Source: Helicobacter cetorum (GTDB lineage Bacteria > Campylobacterota > Campylobacteria > Campylobacterales > UBA6016). Taken from it: 64,000 nt of DNA. A model generated the notes under the pieces. That model was not told the origin of the DNA, made no database searches, and was given only the letters and a program-made list of their open reading frames with translations. This document shows positions 48,912 through 57,920 of this stretch, in pieces. The translations under genes and the position numbers were made by a program. Where the stretch lies: the NCBI GenBank assembly GCA_022729705.1, contig DZAX01000007.1, positions 24,409 to 88,408 of the forward strand, in the 5' to 3' direction. Each line of letters begins with the position of its first letter. Position 1 is the first letter of the stretch.

Positions 48912-50225
48912 TGAAAAAGCCAAAAAGAGAGCCGCCAAAAACATAAACTCTTCAAGCATATGATCTCTAGCTACGCCGTCTATACACATCCTGAAGAAAA
49001 AACCGCCCGTCAAAAAAAGTAGCAAAAGCGAATAGTAGTCTTGCCTTTGCATAAACCCTCTAAGCCCCACAAAAGAGAGTCCAAGCAAAAACGTCGTCCA
49101 GCCGACAATCATAATAACTCCGCCGCCGACTCCAAAATCTATTAGGGAGCTATGAGAGGCTCTCGTAGGGCTACCCTCTTTATATTTGTTTGTTCTATAA
49201 AGCCCAAAAGCGTCTCTAGCAAAACCGCTTCCAAGCGGGGACTCTGCGATAAAAGATATTCCCGCCGCAATCCAAGCCGGTCTTTCGTAGTTTGAATCGT
49301 TAACTGCACTCCCGTCTTTTAGCTTTGGAAGCAGATAAAGTTTTGTATCTATCCATGCTTTGTGCTTGTCTATGTCAACCGCAATAGCGATAGTCTCAAA
49401 TAGATTGTTCCAACGCTCGTCTCGTTTGATGTTTGCCGCAAGTAAAGAGAATGCGACAATGGAGGCAAAAAGGGTCATCGCCAAAAGCGTAAATCTATTT
49501 TTGTTTTGTTTTAGCGCATATAGAGCAAGTACCGCCAAAGTAAAAAACATAAAAAAAACTCCGACGATACCAAGCCTAGCCCCCTCAAAAAACAGAGAGA
49601 TAAACGAAAGAGCCGTCGCCAATAAAATAAACGTCCAGTTTAGCGGTAAAATCCTCTTGTGATAGATAGTTCTAAAAAAGATTTCGCTTAGCAAAATAGC
49701 GATGGCAATATTTGTCAAAACATTTGCCCTATCTCTGCCGTTTGTAAGCCCTTTTAGCTTATCTTGAAGCTCGCCGCTCTCATGAAAAAGCCAAAGCGCC
49801 TCAAAAAATATATACAAAATATGGAGTAAAACAGCAGCAAAGACGGCAAGCAGTATGTTTGTCTTAGAAGCGGCGCTGTTTGCAAGAGCCAACCCTAGAA
49901 AAAAGCAAAAAACAGACAAAAGCCATTGAGAATTTATCTCTTCAAGCGAGTGGGCGGTGTAATCACACAAAAAAATAGCCACAATATATAGCCAAATCGT
50001 AAGTAGTATGAGTATTGATGAAAAAAACAGCGTTATGCGTTCCCTAAAAATCTTTTTAATATCAAAGCGCTTTAGATACAAATAGCCTACAAAAACGCTC
50101 AAAATGGCTATCAACATATATCGTATAGCGTTTGTGTGAGGAATGGGCCAAACAAAAACCAAAGCTCCGACAATCCATACAATCGCAGTTTCCAAATTCA
50201 AATATTCAGCGCCTATAATTTTCAC
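48873..50225 (-). CDS. O-antigen ligase (WaaL-like) membrane protein
   Basis: Multi-TM; FFEGARLGIVGVFFMFFTLAVLAL, AAGISFIAESPLGSGFARDAFGLYR, ASHSSLIDFGVGGGVI. Confidence 0.8.
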   Translation of the reverse strand: MKIIGAEYLNLETAIVWIVGALVFVWPIPHTNAIRYMLIAILSVFVGYLYLKRFDIKKIFRERITLFFSSILILLTIWLYIVAIFLCDYTAHSLEEINSQWLLSVFCFFLGLALANSAASKTNILLAVFAAVLLHILYIFFEALWLFHESGELQDKLKGLTNGRDRANVLTNIAIAILLSEIFFRTIYHKRILPLNWTFILLATALSFISLFFEGARLGIVGVFFMFFTLAVLALYALKQNKNRFTLLAMTLFASIVAFSLLAANIKRDERWNNLFETIAIAVDIDKHKAWIDTKLYLLPKLKDGSAVNDSNYERPAWIAAGISFIAESPLGSGFARDAFGLYRTNKYKEGSPTRASHSSLIDFGVGGGVIMIVGWTTFLLGLSFVGLRGFMQRQDYYSLLLLFLTGGFFFRMCIDGVARDHMLEEFMFLAALFLAFSLMLCANTSKSSH

Positions 50226-50321
50226 AACTTTCTCACTTTTTATCGCCGCACAGAAGCTTTGGGGTATAATTTACTATCGCTCATATTAGCAAAGGTTCAA
50301 ATTATACCAAAGGGTGCATTT

Positions 50322-51377
50322 GTGATAAAAAAAGCGTTAATAGTCTACTCCTCAAAGCCGCCGATAGCAAACTATTTAGCATCCTCTTTCGCAAAACTAG
50401 GCATAGAGTCAAAGATATTTTTTGCCGACAAAAACCACTGGCTTGATAGATATGTGTTTCACGCAATTAACAAACAGTTGCACAACTTTAGGATTCTGCC
50501 AAAAAACAAAAATCTTTTCTCAAGCCACCCTCTAACGCACAAAAACTTTAGAAGCGCCAATCTAATCGCCGCTTTTGACGAGTTTGAACCGGATTTAGTC
50601 ATATTGGTAAGAGGTATCAACTTTTCAAAAGAGAGTCTTGCGTACATATCCGGCAAAAAAAGGGTTTTTGGCTGGTGGGTCGAAAAAGAGGAGAGAGTCG
50701 AAGAGGCGCTCTCAGAGATAGACTACTTCGGACACTACTTTTTTATCAACTCCTCGTGCGTAGACGCGGCACGCCAAAGGGGCAAGCAAGACGTCTCTTT
50801 GCTTCATCACTCGGTGGATACAAATAGTTTTTGCAAACTGCCAAATGTCGTCAAAAAAATAGATATTTGCTTTGTCGGCAACTGGTCTTCTAAAAGACAG
50901 ATTATCATAGAGGCTTTACTAAAAGTGACAAGCAATATCTCCATATTCGGCGGTAAGTGGCTCAAAAAAAACATCCTAAACCCACGACTTGCAATGTGCG
51001 TAAAAGGCACATACATAGACGGAGAGGCACTAAATCTGCTATACAACCAAAGCAAAATAGTCCTAAACATAACAAACTGGGGTTTTGGCGAGGGGAATAA
51101 AAGAAGCGGTATGAATATGAGAGTCCTTGAGGTTCCCGCCACCGGAAGCTTTTTGCTCACAGACAGCTCCAAAGACCTAGAAGCCCTCATATCGCCGGAT
51201 ACCCATCTAGCCGTCTACAAAGACCTCGACGAGTGCGTCCTAAAAGCGACATACTATCTTGCAAACGAAGAAGAGAGGGAAAACATAGCAAAAGAGGGGC
51301 AAGAGTTTGTCAAAAATAGCTACAGCTATGACAGTCTTGCGGGGGAGATAATTAGGATATATGAAAATGCAGATTAG
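50322..51377 (+). CDS. CgeB-like glycosyltransferase
   Basis: PDLVILVRGINFSKESL, ICFVGNWSSKRQIIIEAL, LNLLYNQSKIVLNIT, GMNMRVLEVPATGSFLLTDSSKDLEAL; GTG start at 50322 chosen over the longer ORF that overlaps the divergent gene. Confidence 0.78.
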   Translation: MIKKALIVYSSKPPIANYLASSFAKLGIESKIFFADKNHWLDRYVFHAINKQLHNFRILPKNKNLFSSHPLTHKNFRSANLIAAFDEFEPDLVILVRGINFSKESLAYISGKKRVFGWWVEKEERVEEALSEIDYFGHYFFINSSCVDAARQRGKQDVSLLHHSVDTNSFCKLPNVVKKIDICFVGNWSSKRQIIIEALLKVTSNISIFGGKWLKKNILNPRLAMCVKGTYIDGEALNLLYNQSKIVLNITNWGFGEGNKRSGMNMRVLEVPATGSFLLTDSSKDLEALISPDTHLAVYKDLDECVLKATYYLANEEERENIAKEGQEFVKNSYSYDSLAGEIIRIYENAD

Positions 51378-51410
51378 AAGCAAGCAATCAAAACGTCTAT
51401 TTCTTAACTT

Positions 51411-51480
51411 TTGCCGAAGACCTCATTTTGGGCAAAGCCCAAAATATGAGAATTAATTCAGAGGGTTTAATTGGCGGCTA
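51411..51480 (+). repeat. Repeat family B copy
   Basis: tgccgaagacctcattttgggcaaagcccaaaatatgagaattaattcagagggtttaatt; near-perfect hairpin ctcattttgggc-aaa-gcccaaaatatgag. Confidence 0.65.
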
Positions 51481-51598
51481 AGACTCCTAGGTTTAAGGCT
51501 GTGTAGGTGGTAGTAATTTGATAGTGCGAAGTAGAAAAAAATTAAACTCTTTGTTTGGCTTTTGTTATAATTGCGCCAAACAAATAAGGAGCATTTAA

Positions 51599-51814
51599 AT
51601 GCAAACCGTTGTATTAAGAGTAAGCGACGATTTTATGCCAAAGCTCAATGCATTGCTCGATATTTTGCCAAAAAACAAAGTAAAAATAAAAAATTCCCAA
51701 AAAGACGAACTAATCAAAAAAATAACCGACGAGTTTAAAGAGTCTTTGGCTGAAGCAGAGGCTGGAAATACGATAAAAACAGGTAAAACCGTCGTACTAA
51801 ATGCCAAAATTTGA
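51599..51814 (+). CDS. Putative type II antitoxin
   Basis: 71 aa MQTVVLRVSDDFMPKLNALLDILPKNKVKIKNSQKDELIKKITDEFKESLAEAEAG...; overlaps the downstream toxin start. Confidence 0.7.
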   Translation: MQTVVLRVSDDFMPKLNALLDILPKNKVKIKNSQKDELIKKITDEFKESLAEAEAGNTIKTGKTVVLNAKI

Positions 51815-52133
51815 TATTACAAAAACTCCATTTTTTGAAAAGCGTGTAAGAGAGCTTAAGAAGCGTTTTGGAAATATCGAAGAAGACCTGGATGGTTGGA
51901 GTGAGCACCTAAACGATATAGAAGAGCTCGGCGTCCAGCTAAAAAGCAATGTCTATAAAGTGCGCATAGCAAACAGCGATAAAAATAGAGGCAAGAGTAG
52001 CGGATATAGACTTATCGTATATCTAAAACTTTGCAATAATGAATTGGTTTTTATTTATATTTACGATAAAAGCGATATAGAAAATATAAGCGAAAATGAA
52101 CTTGATAAAGCCATAATGAATATTATAAACTAA
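51801..52133 (+). CDS. RelE/ParE-like type II toxin
   Basis: 110 aa; ITKTPFFEKRVRELKKRF...VYKVRIANSDKNRGKSSGYRLIVYLKL...LVFIYIYDKSDIENI. Confidence 0.75.
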   Translation: MPKFDITKTPFFEKRVRELKKRFGNIEEDLDGWSEHLNDIEELGVQLKSNVYKVRIANSDKNRGKSSGYRLIVYLKLCNNELVFIYIYDKSDIENISENELDKAIMNIIN

Positions 52134-52138
52134 AGCCT

Positions 52139-52178
52139 TACTAATACGGGTTTTGCTCGTATTAGCGCATAACATCAA
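52139..52178 (+). repeat. Repeat family A, 3' hairpin only
   Basis: tactaatacgggttttgctcgtattagcgcataacatcaa immediately after the toxin stop. Confidence 0.65.
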
Positions 52179-52583
52179 AACAAAAATGGGAAACCAAAAT
52201 GCTACAATACAAAAAATGAGATAAATGACCTCTCAATAAAAGAGAAAATTGAAATTTCGGAAATTATAAAATCTATTAAAGCGAATCATTGACCGCCCTT
52301 AAAACCATTCTCTTTTTCATCCTGATATAATTTGTGTAGCTTTGTATCCCTACCGCCAATGGCTTTTTGATCAAAACGACCCTAATCAGACTCCACCACC
52401 AAAAAACTCCCCCCACTTTAAGCTCTTTTTCAGCGGGGGGGGTAACATCTATTACAAATTATCACAAAAAAATAATAAATATCATAAGCGCTCAAACTAT
52501 CGCCAATAATCGCCAATAATCACCCAAAAGCCACCCATATCACAAACCAAACCCAAAAACCCAAAAAACAGGAGCATAGCCAA

Positions 52584-55190
52584 ATGGCAAAAGCATACTT
52601 AGAACCAACAGACCAAACCTTCACAGCAAACAACCCCAATACAACCATCTACGGTCAAGACGGACAACAAAGCATAGTAATATCGGGGAGCGCCTCCAAC
52701 ATCATCTTGGATCAAAACATAGAAGAGATACTGTTGCAAAAACCATCGACTGACTACACATACAAACAAACCGGAAATACCCTAAAGCTTTATGAAGTAA
52801 ACACCCTAATACTCTCCATCACACTGCAAGGAGACAATGACGGCACAAAGCTGATATTCTCAAACGGCTACGCCTACGCCACCCTGCAAGACTCCATAAT
52901 GAAACTAGGAGGCTCCACCTCCTCGCAAACAGAAGACGCAAGCATAAGAGTATTTGACCAAAACCAAGTAATAAATCCCCTAACCCTAAAAACAACAACC
53001 CCATCAAACAACCAATCATCAGTAGCCTCAGATACAAACTTCACACTGACATTTAGCGAAAGCGTCACAGCGGGGAGCGCCAAATACATCACAATCAAAA
53101 AAACAAATGACAACAGCACAATAACCACAATAGAAACCACAGACCCACAAATAACAATAAACGGCGACACAGTCACGATAAACCCAACCAACAATCTACC
53201 AACAGACTCAGGCTACTACATCCTAATAGACAAAGGAGCTTTTGTAAGCTCTAGCGGCTCGATGTATGAGGGGATTAGCTCTAGCGGAGCGTTTGGCTTC
53301 TCTACCCCCGTCACATACTACCCAGACCCATCGCCGGCTCCAGCTCCAGCTCCGCCAGCAGACACGACCGCCCCGACACTATCAAGCTCTACACCGATAG
53401 GCGACGCGACGGGAGTAGCCCAAAGCGCAAATATAGTACTGACGATGAGTGAAAACGTCACAGCGGTAACGGGTAAAAACATCACTATCAAAAAAACAAG
53501 CGATAACTCGACGGTAGCGACGATAGACGCGGCGGACGCTCAGGTGAGCGTAGCGGGGAGTGTGGTGACGATAAACCAAGCGATAACGCTAGGGTCAAAT
53601 ACGGGGTATTATGTGTTGGTGGATAACGGGGCTTTTAAGGACTCGGCGAATAATGTCTATGCGGGGATAAGCTCAAATACGGCTCTTAGTTTTACTACGG
53701 CTATCAATCCGAATGTAAGCCTAACTACTATAGCCGCAGGAACAGGCGGATTTGCAATCAATGGAGAAGCGGCGTTCGACAATAGCGGCGCCTCCGTCTC
53801 CTCCGCCGGAGACGTAAACGGAGACGGTTTAGCCGATTTGATTGTTGGGGCTCTAGGTAATGACGCAACAGCCTCAGACGCCGGAAGAAGCTACGTAGTA
53901 TTCGGCAAAAGCGACACAACTATGGTAAGCCTAGCTACCATAGCCGCAGGAACAGGCGGATTTGCAATCAACGGAGAAGCGGCATGGGACTATAGCGGCG
54001 TCCCCGTCTCCTCAGCCGGAGACGTAAACGGAGACGGTCTAGCGGATTTGATAGTTGGAGCTTATCGGAATGACACAACAGCCACAGACGCAGGAAGAAG
54101 CTACGTAGTTTTCGGCAAAAGCGACGGCGGTGTAGTAAGCCTATCCACCATAGCCACAGGAACAGGCGGATTTGCAATCAATGGAGAAGCGGCTAACGAC
54201 GGAAGCGGCGGATCCGTCTCCTCCGCCGGAGACGTAAACGGAGACGGTCTAGCTGATTTGATTGTTGGGGCTAGATATAACGACACAACAGCCTCAAACG
54301 CCGGAAGAAGCTACGTAGTATTCGGCAAAAGCGACGGCGGCGTAGTAAGTCTATCCACCATAGCCACAGGAACAGGCGGATTTGCAATCAATGGAGAAGC
54401 GGCGGATGACGAAAGCGGCACCTCCGTCTCCTCTGCCGGAGACATAAACGGAGACGGTCTAGCTGATTTGATTGTTGGGGCTTATCTAAACAACACAACA
54501 GCCACAGACGCCGGAAGAAGCTACGTCATCTTCGGCGGCTCCCAATGGCTAACAGAAAGCATAACCGGCTCCGGTACGGTAAACGGCACAGCCGCAAGCG
54601 AAGCCCTAATAGGCTCCTCCTCCCCAGACACCCTAACCGGAAATGGCGGCATAGATAGATTCTACTCAGGAGACGGAGCCGACACAATAATCCTAACACC
54701 CACCGACATAACAAACCTATCCGATAACGGAGCAGGCTTCCCAAAAGCCGCAGTAGACGGAGGAGGAGACATAGACACCCTAAGACTATCAAACGGAGCA
54801 AACCTTGATTTGACGGTAGTAGCCAACCAAGGAGCCGCCGGAGTAGAAGAAAACAGCCGAATAGAAAGCATAGAGTGTATTGACCTAGCCACAGACACAG
54901 CGGCAAACGCAGTAACCCTAACAATAAAAGACGTAATAGACATAAGCGGAATGAACCTATTCAATTCAGGCAACGGCTACACAGGTCTGGCCGCAAGCGT
55001 CTCAAAACACCAAATCATAATAGAGGGAGGAGCAACCGACACGCTAACAATCAACGAAGGAACCGGAACCTTCACAAACACCACAACGGCAACATACGGA
55101 GGAAACACCTACAACGTATACGAAAACGCGACTTCTAATGCGCAGATTTTGGTTTTGAATGTTGTGGGGGTTACGAATAATGATGTGTAA
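52584..55190 (+). CDS. Large surface/secreted protein: Ig-like (Big_5-type) domains, four FG-GAP repeats, RTX-like C-terminal region
   Basis: Two Ig-like repeats (FTLTFSESVTAGSAKYITIKKTNDNSTITTIE / IVLTMSENVTAVTGKNITIKKTSDNSTVATID); four SAGDVNGDGLADLIVGA blocks; GSGTVNGTAASEALIGSSSPDTLTGNGGIDRFYSGDGADTI. Confidence 0.87.
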   Translation: MAKAYLEPTDQTFTANNPNTTIYGQDGQQSIVISGSASNIILDQNIEEILLQKPSTDYTYKQTGNTLKLYEVNTLILSITLQGDNDGTKLIFSNGYAYATLQDSIMKLGGSTSSQTEDASIRVFDQNQVINPLTLKTTTPSNNQSSVASDTNFTLTFSESVTAGSAKYITIKKTNDNSTITTIETTDPQITINGDTVTINPTNNLPTDSGYYILIDKGAFVSSSGSMYEGISSSGAFGFSTPVTYYPDPSPAPAPAPPADTTAPTLSSSTPIGDATGVAQSANIVLTMSENVTAVTGKNITIKKTSDNSTVATIDAADAQVSVAGSVVTINQAITLGSNTGYYVLVDNGAFKDSANNVYAGISSNTALSFTTAINPNVSLTTIAAGTGGFAINGEAAFDNSGASVSSAGDVNGDGLADLIVGALGNDATASDAGRSYVVFGKSDTTMVSLATIAAGTGGFAINGEAAWDYSGVPVSSAGDVNGDGLADLIVGAYRNDTTATDAGRSYVVFGKSDGGVVSLSTIATGTGGFAINGEAANDGSGGSVSSAGDVNGDGLADLIVGARYNDTTASNAGRSYVVFGKSDGGVVSLSTIATGTGGFAINGEAADDESGTSVSSAGDINGDGLADLIVGAYLNNTTATDAGRSYVIFGGSQWLTESITGSGTVNGTAASEALIGSSSPDTLTGNGGIDRFYSGDGADTIILTPTDITNLSDNGAGFPKAAVDGGGDIDTLRLSNGANLDLTVVANQGAAGVEENSRIESIECIDLATDTAANAVTLTIKDVIDISGMNLFNSGNGYTGLAASVSKHQIIIEGGATDTLTINEGTGTFTNTTTATYGGNTYNVYENATSNAQILVLNVVGVTNNDV
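53723..54540 (+). repeat. Four in-frame tandem repeats, period 210 bp (70 aa, FG-GAP)
   Basis: tagccgcagg/tagccacagg anchor at 53731, 53941, 54151 and 54361 (exact 210-bp spacing) with high sequence identity. Confidence 0.92.
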
Positions 55191-55205
55191 GCAAAGGAGA
55201 TAACA

Positions 55206-55742
55206 ATGAAAATCCAACCGGTTCAGTTTCCGTATTTTTTCTACGCTACATTGATGGATGGCGGTTTGTATCACAGTGGAATAGAAGAGTTTAGGGGCGA
55301 ACAAAAACCGATCGTAGCTGCTACTAGGGGTAGACTATTTTACAATAAGTTTAAGGACGAAAACTCTACCGAACAGATAACGGCGGCTTTACGTTTAGTC
55401 GGCAAACAGCTGATTCAAGGGGTTTTATTTTATCCAAATCCAGAAAAAGCTCTTGATTTACAACTAAAATTAGACGAGCTGGAGTTTAATTTTCATTATA
55501 AAGACGATACGTCAAATAAACGTCCTAGAACACGCGTTTATTTACGAAATTTGATTGTATGTGTTGATGAAAATGGAGCCTCTCATTTGGCATGGTGCTA
55601 TATTTATCACTCGATAGAACCAGAGCTTAGAAAGCTTGTAGCAATAAACAATGATTTAACCGCTGGGGTGGAGTATACGCCAATAGATTGCAAGACTTAT
55701 GAGGAAATGATTGAAAATAGAGGGTTTACTACATTGGGGTAA
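55206..55742 (+). CDS. Gamma-glutamylcyclotransferase-like (AIG2/GGCT-fold) protein
   Basis: FFYATLMDGGLYHSGIEEF...AATRGRLFY...LDELEFNFHYKDD...YLRNLIVCVDENGASHLAWCYIYH resembles YGTLMxGxxNH / LDxLE / Y.R..V layout. Confidence 0.6.
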   Translation: MKIQPVQFPYFFYATLMDGGLYHSGIEEFRGEQKPIVAATRGRLFYNKFKDENSTEQITAALRLVGKQLIQGVLFYPNPEKALDLQLKLDELEFNFHYKDDTSNKRPRTRVYLRNLIVCVDENGASHLAWCYIYHSIEPELRKLVAINNDLTAGVEYTPIDCKTYEEMIENRGFTTLG

Positions 55743-55961
55743 TAGCGGATGCGCAGCTCGAACCACATTGGCAAACTCATTGAGATGTTTTCAACCCAAA
55801 AGCGGGCGGCGAGTCCGTTTTTGGTAGCATTAATGCATTAGCGCTTTGGCTGGGTACGGCATTCAGGTACCCGGTACCTTTTTGATTCCAACCGATATTT
55901 TTAAGAAAAGCGCCATTTCAAGAAACGGTGCTTTCTTATGTTTTATTGCTTGGATATTTGA

Positions 55962-55967
55962 TATAAT
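55962..55967 (+). promoter_or_regulatory. -10 box TATAAT (TTTGATATAAT) 6 nt upstream of an ATG; apparent leaderless promoter
   Basis: tttgatataatcgcaatATG; same 6-nt spacing in the paralogous units. Confidence 0.6.
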
Positions 55968-55973
55968 CGCAAT

Positions 55974-56228
55974 ATGAGCAAAAAAGATAGTTTAAAAGAA
56001 AAAATAGCCACACTTAGAGAAGAGTTTAAAAGCGCGTTTATTCTATTTGTTACGATTATAACGGGCTCCGCAACAGTGGCATATCAGACGCTATTAAAAA
56101 ATATTCCGCCTGTATTTGGTTTTTTGGCTTTGAGCGGTTTTGTCGTTTTGGTGTTTATAGCTATCTATATGAAAAAAACAAAAGACAAAATGGATATTTT
56201 GATAGACGATTTGGAGGATTTGGAATGA
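55974..56228 (+). CDS. Small two-TM membrane protein with charged N-terminal helix (unit 1, protein A)
   Basis: MSKKDSLKEKIATLREEFKSAFILFVTIITGSATVAYQTLLKNIPPVFGFLALSGFVVLVFIAIYMKKTKDKMDILIDDLEDLE. Confidence 0.65.
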   Translation: MSKKDSLKEKIATLREEFKSAFILFVTIITGSATVAYQTLLKNIPPVFGFLALSGFVVLVFIAIYMKKTKDKMDILIDDLEDLE

Positions 56229-56326
56229 CTGAAATAGGCGTTATCGCTCTTGGATTGGTTTTATCGGCTATTGTAATTTTTACCTTGAAGTCAATTTCTA
56301 GTGTAAACCATAAGAAGAGCGCCTAA
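56225..56326 (+). CDS. 33-aa single-TM peptide (unit 1, protein B), ATGA overlap with protein A
   Basis: MTEIGVIALGLVLSAIVIFTLKSISSVNHKKSA. Confidence 0.55.
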   Translation: MTEIGVIALGLVLSAIVIFTLKSISSVNHKKSA

Positions 56327-56407
56327 TAGCGAGTGCCAGACCCCTTTAGCAAACTTTTCCAACTCTCCATAGAGATATTTTCGACCAAAATTTATTACAA
56401 CCTCCGA

Positions 56408-56413
56408 TATAAT
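56408..56413 (+). promoter_or_regulatory. -10 box TATAAT, 6 nt before the unit 2 ATG
   Basis: cctccgatataatcatcgcATG. Confidence 0.6.
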
Positions 56414-56419
56414 CATCGC

Positions 56420-56653
56420 ATGGCAAAAATAGATAAAATAAAAGAACAAATCGGTTGGCTGAAAGTTATTTTTGGCGTATTGGTTGCTATTGACATCTCT
56501 TTAGTCGGTTGGCTGGCAAATAGTTACGATAAAAGCGACATCGCCACGGTAAAGATTTATCTATGTCTGTTCGCTATTATTTTGATTTCTATAGGCATTG
56601 TGTTTACCAATAAAAAAGCGCTTAGCAATATTGACGAATTAGGAGAACTATGA
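56420..56653 (+). CDS. Small two-TM membrane protein (unit 2, protein A)
   Basis: MAKIDKIKEQIGWLKVIFGVLVAIDISLVGWLANSYDKSDIATVKIYLCLFAIILISIGIVFTNKKALSNIDELGEL; paralogous in layout to unit 1. Confidence 0.65.
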   Translation: MAKIDKIKEQIGWLKVIFGVLVAIDISLVGWLANSYDKSDIATVKIYLCLFAIILISIGIVFTNKKALSNIDELGEL

Positions 56654-56739
56654 TGGAATTGATTTTTATCTTAGCTGTGACTATAGTGTTTGGCTCGATA
56701 GCATATTCAGTTTATGAAACGGTAACCCATGCTAAATAG
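56650..56739 (+). CDS. 29-aa single-TM peptide (unit 2, protein B), ATGA overlap with protein A
   Basis: MMELIFILAVTIVFGSIAYSVYETVTHAK. Confidence 0.55.
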   Translation: MMELIFILAVTIVFGSIAYSVYETVTHAK

Positions 56740-56952
56740 CGTTCTACCCTGCGGCGTGGGAGGTATTGACGAGGAGGCTAAAAATTATGGTACGAGAGTC
56801 AGCCCCCTTTAGTAAAAAACGACGAACTTCACCAAAAATCTTTGCGCGATATATAAAGATAAAAAAATGGGTGTCAGGCACTCTTTTATGCATAATGCGC
56901 ATTCTCTCAAGTCTCCAAATTCATTTTTTATTTTATTTGATATAAATGGTAT

Positions 56953-57015
56953 ATGGCAAAAATAGACGAGATAAAAGAAAAAGAAATGGGAAAAGGGTGT
57001 CAGGCACTCTTTTAA
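56953..57015 (+). pseudogene. Truncated protein A N-terminus (unit 3)
   Basis: MAKIDEIKEKEMGKGCQALF*, interrupted at gggtgtcaggcactctttt; TATAAA 6 nt before the ATG. Confidence 0.5.
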
Positions 57016-57117
57016 GTAAAAATTGGACAATCCAAAAATCCCTTAAAGTCAAAAATATATTGTCTGCACAATTTCAACTTTTAAGCTTTTTATTACAATC
57101 TCCGATATAATAATCAT

Positions 57118-57176
57118 ATGGGCAAAATAGATAAAATAAAAGAGATTTCCGCCAATAAAATTTTAAAAGGAGTTTG
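57118..57176 (+). pseudogene. Truncated protein A N-terminus (unit 4)
   Basis: MGKIDKIKEISANKILKGV*; tccgatataataatcatATG with the same 6-nt spacing. Confidence 0.5.
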
Positions 57177-57178
57177 AT

Positions 57179-57343
57179 ATGGCGCTAGCGATGGTTCATA
57201 ATCATGTAGTCAACATCAAAACCCCAAAAGTAAGCGCAAAAGTTCATAAAAAACTTGAAGAAGCTCCCGTCTCGCATGAAAAAATCAAAAAAGCTATGGC
57301 TATGAAATTTGCGTTAAAAGATGGCAAAACATTTGGATTTTGA
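57179..57343 (+). CDS. 54-aa putative antitoxin of a GNAT-type pair
   Basis: MALAMVHNHVVNIKTPKVSAKVHKKLEEAPVSHEKIKKAMAMKFALKDGKTFGF; preceded by aaaggagtttgat; overlaps the downstream GNAT ORF by 23 bp. Confidence 0.55.
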   Translation: MALAMVHNHVVNIKTPKVSAKVHKKLEEAPVSHEKIKKAMAMKFALKDGKTFGF

Positions 57344-57797
57344 GCTAATCAAACCGACAAAAGAATTTTTGTATTCCGGCGATTTTTGGCGTAGGCTCAA
57401 AGTTGGACGCAAGAGCGAGAGAAGTTATCTCAAAAAATTAGTGAGTTTATCCAAAAAAGATAAGACAAATATTGTCATGCTCATCAAAAACAATGAAATC
57501 GCCGGACTTATCGCCCTCTCTGCATTCAGAATCGATGATTTGCCTTGCGTTCAAGTGGATTATCTGTTTGTGTCGGCGCCGTATCGAAAACAAACTTTTT
57601 TGGAATTAGACAATATCAAAATCTCTCAATACTTAATAAACTATGCTATCCAATCAAGCACTCAAATCAAAAAGACAGTCGCCATAAAGTTTTTACTGCT
57701 CTTGCCTGCTGACGACAACCTTGTAAAAACTTACGACGAAATGGATTTTAAGCCGTTGCACTCAAAAACAAAGTGGATGGTTTTTAAACTGGCATAG
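57321..57797 (+). CDS. GNAT-fold acetyltransferase, possible TA toxin
   Basis: IVMLIKNNEIAGLIALSAFRIDDLPCVQVDYLFVSAPYRKQTF... typical GNAT beta4-alpha3 layout. Confidence 0.65.
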   Translation: MAKHLDFELIKPTKEFLYSGDFWRRLKVGRKSERSYLKKLVSLSKKDKTNIVMLIKNNEIAGLIALSAFRIDDLPCVQVDYLFVSAPYRKQTFLELDNIKISQYLINYAIQSSTQIKKTVAIKFLLLLPADDNLVKTYDEMDFKPLHSKTKWMVFKLA

Positions 57798-57920
57798 GTT
57801 TTTGAAATGGTACAAGTGCGAGCATGCAATAGAGTCAGCCCCCTTTAGTCCCCGACGTTTAAAATCAACCGAACGGTAAACCAACTATCATATTAATTCA
57901 ATACACGATAAAATCAAGCA

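Noticed and set aside
53723-54540. Tandem repeats that could be mistaken for a CRISPR or satellite array
   Set aside because: The 210-bp period is an exact multiple of 3, stays in frame through a long CDS and encodes FG-GAP repeats; no short repeat/spacer pattern was seen anywhere in the window
54526-54924. Antisense Leu/Arg-rich ORF within the surface protein gene
   Set aside because: Low-complexity shadow ORF antisense to a well-supported CDS; the same reasoning applies to other ORFs antisense to trpB, fabF, mnmG, hoxF and glyS
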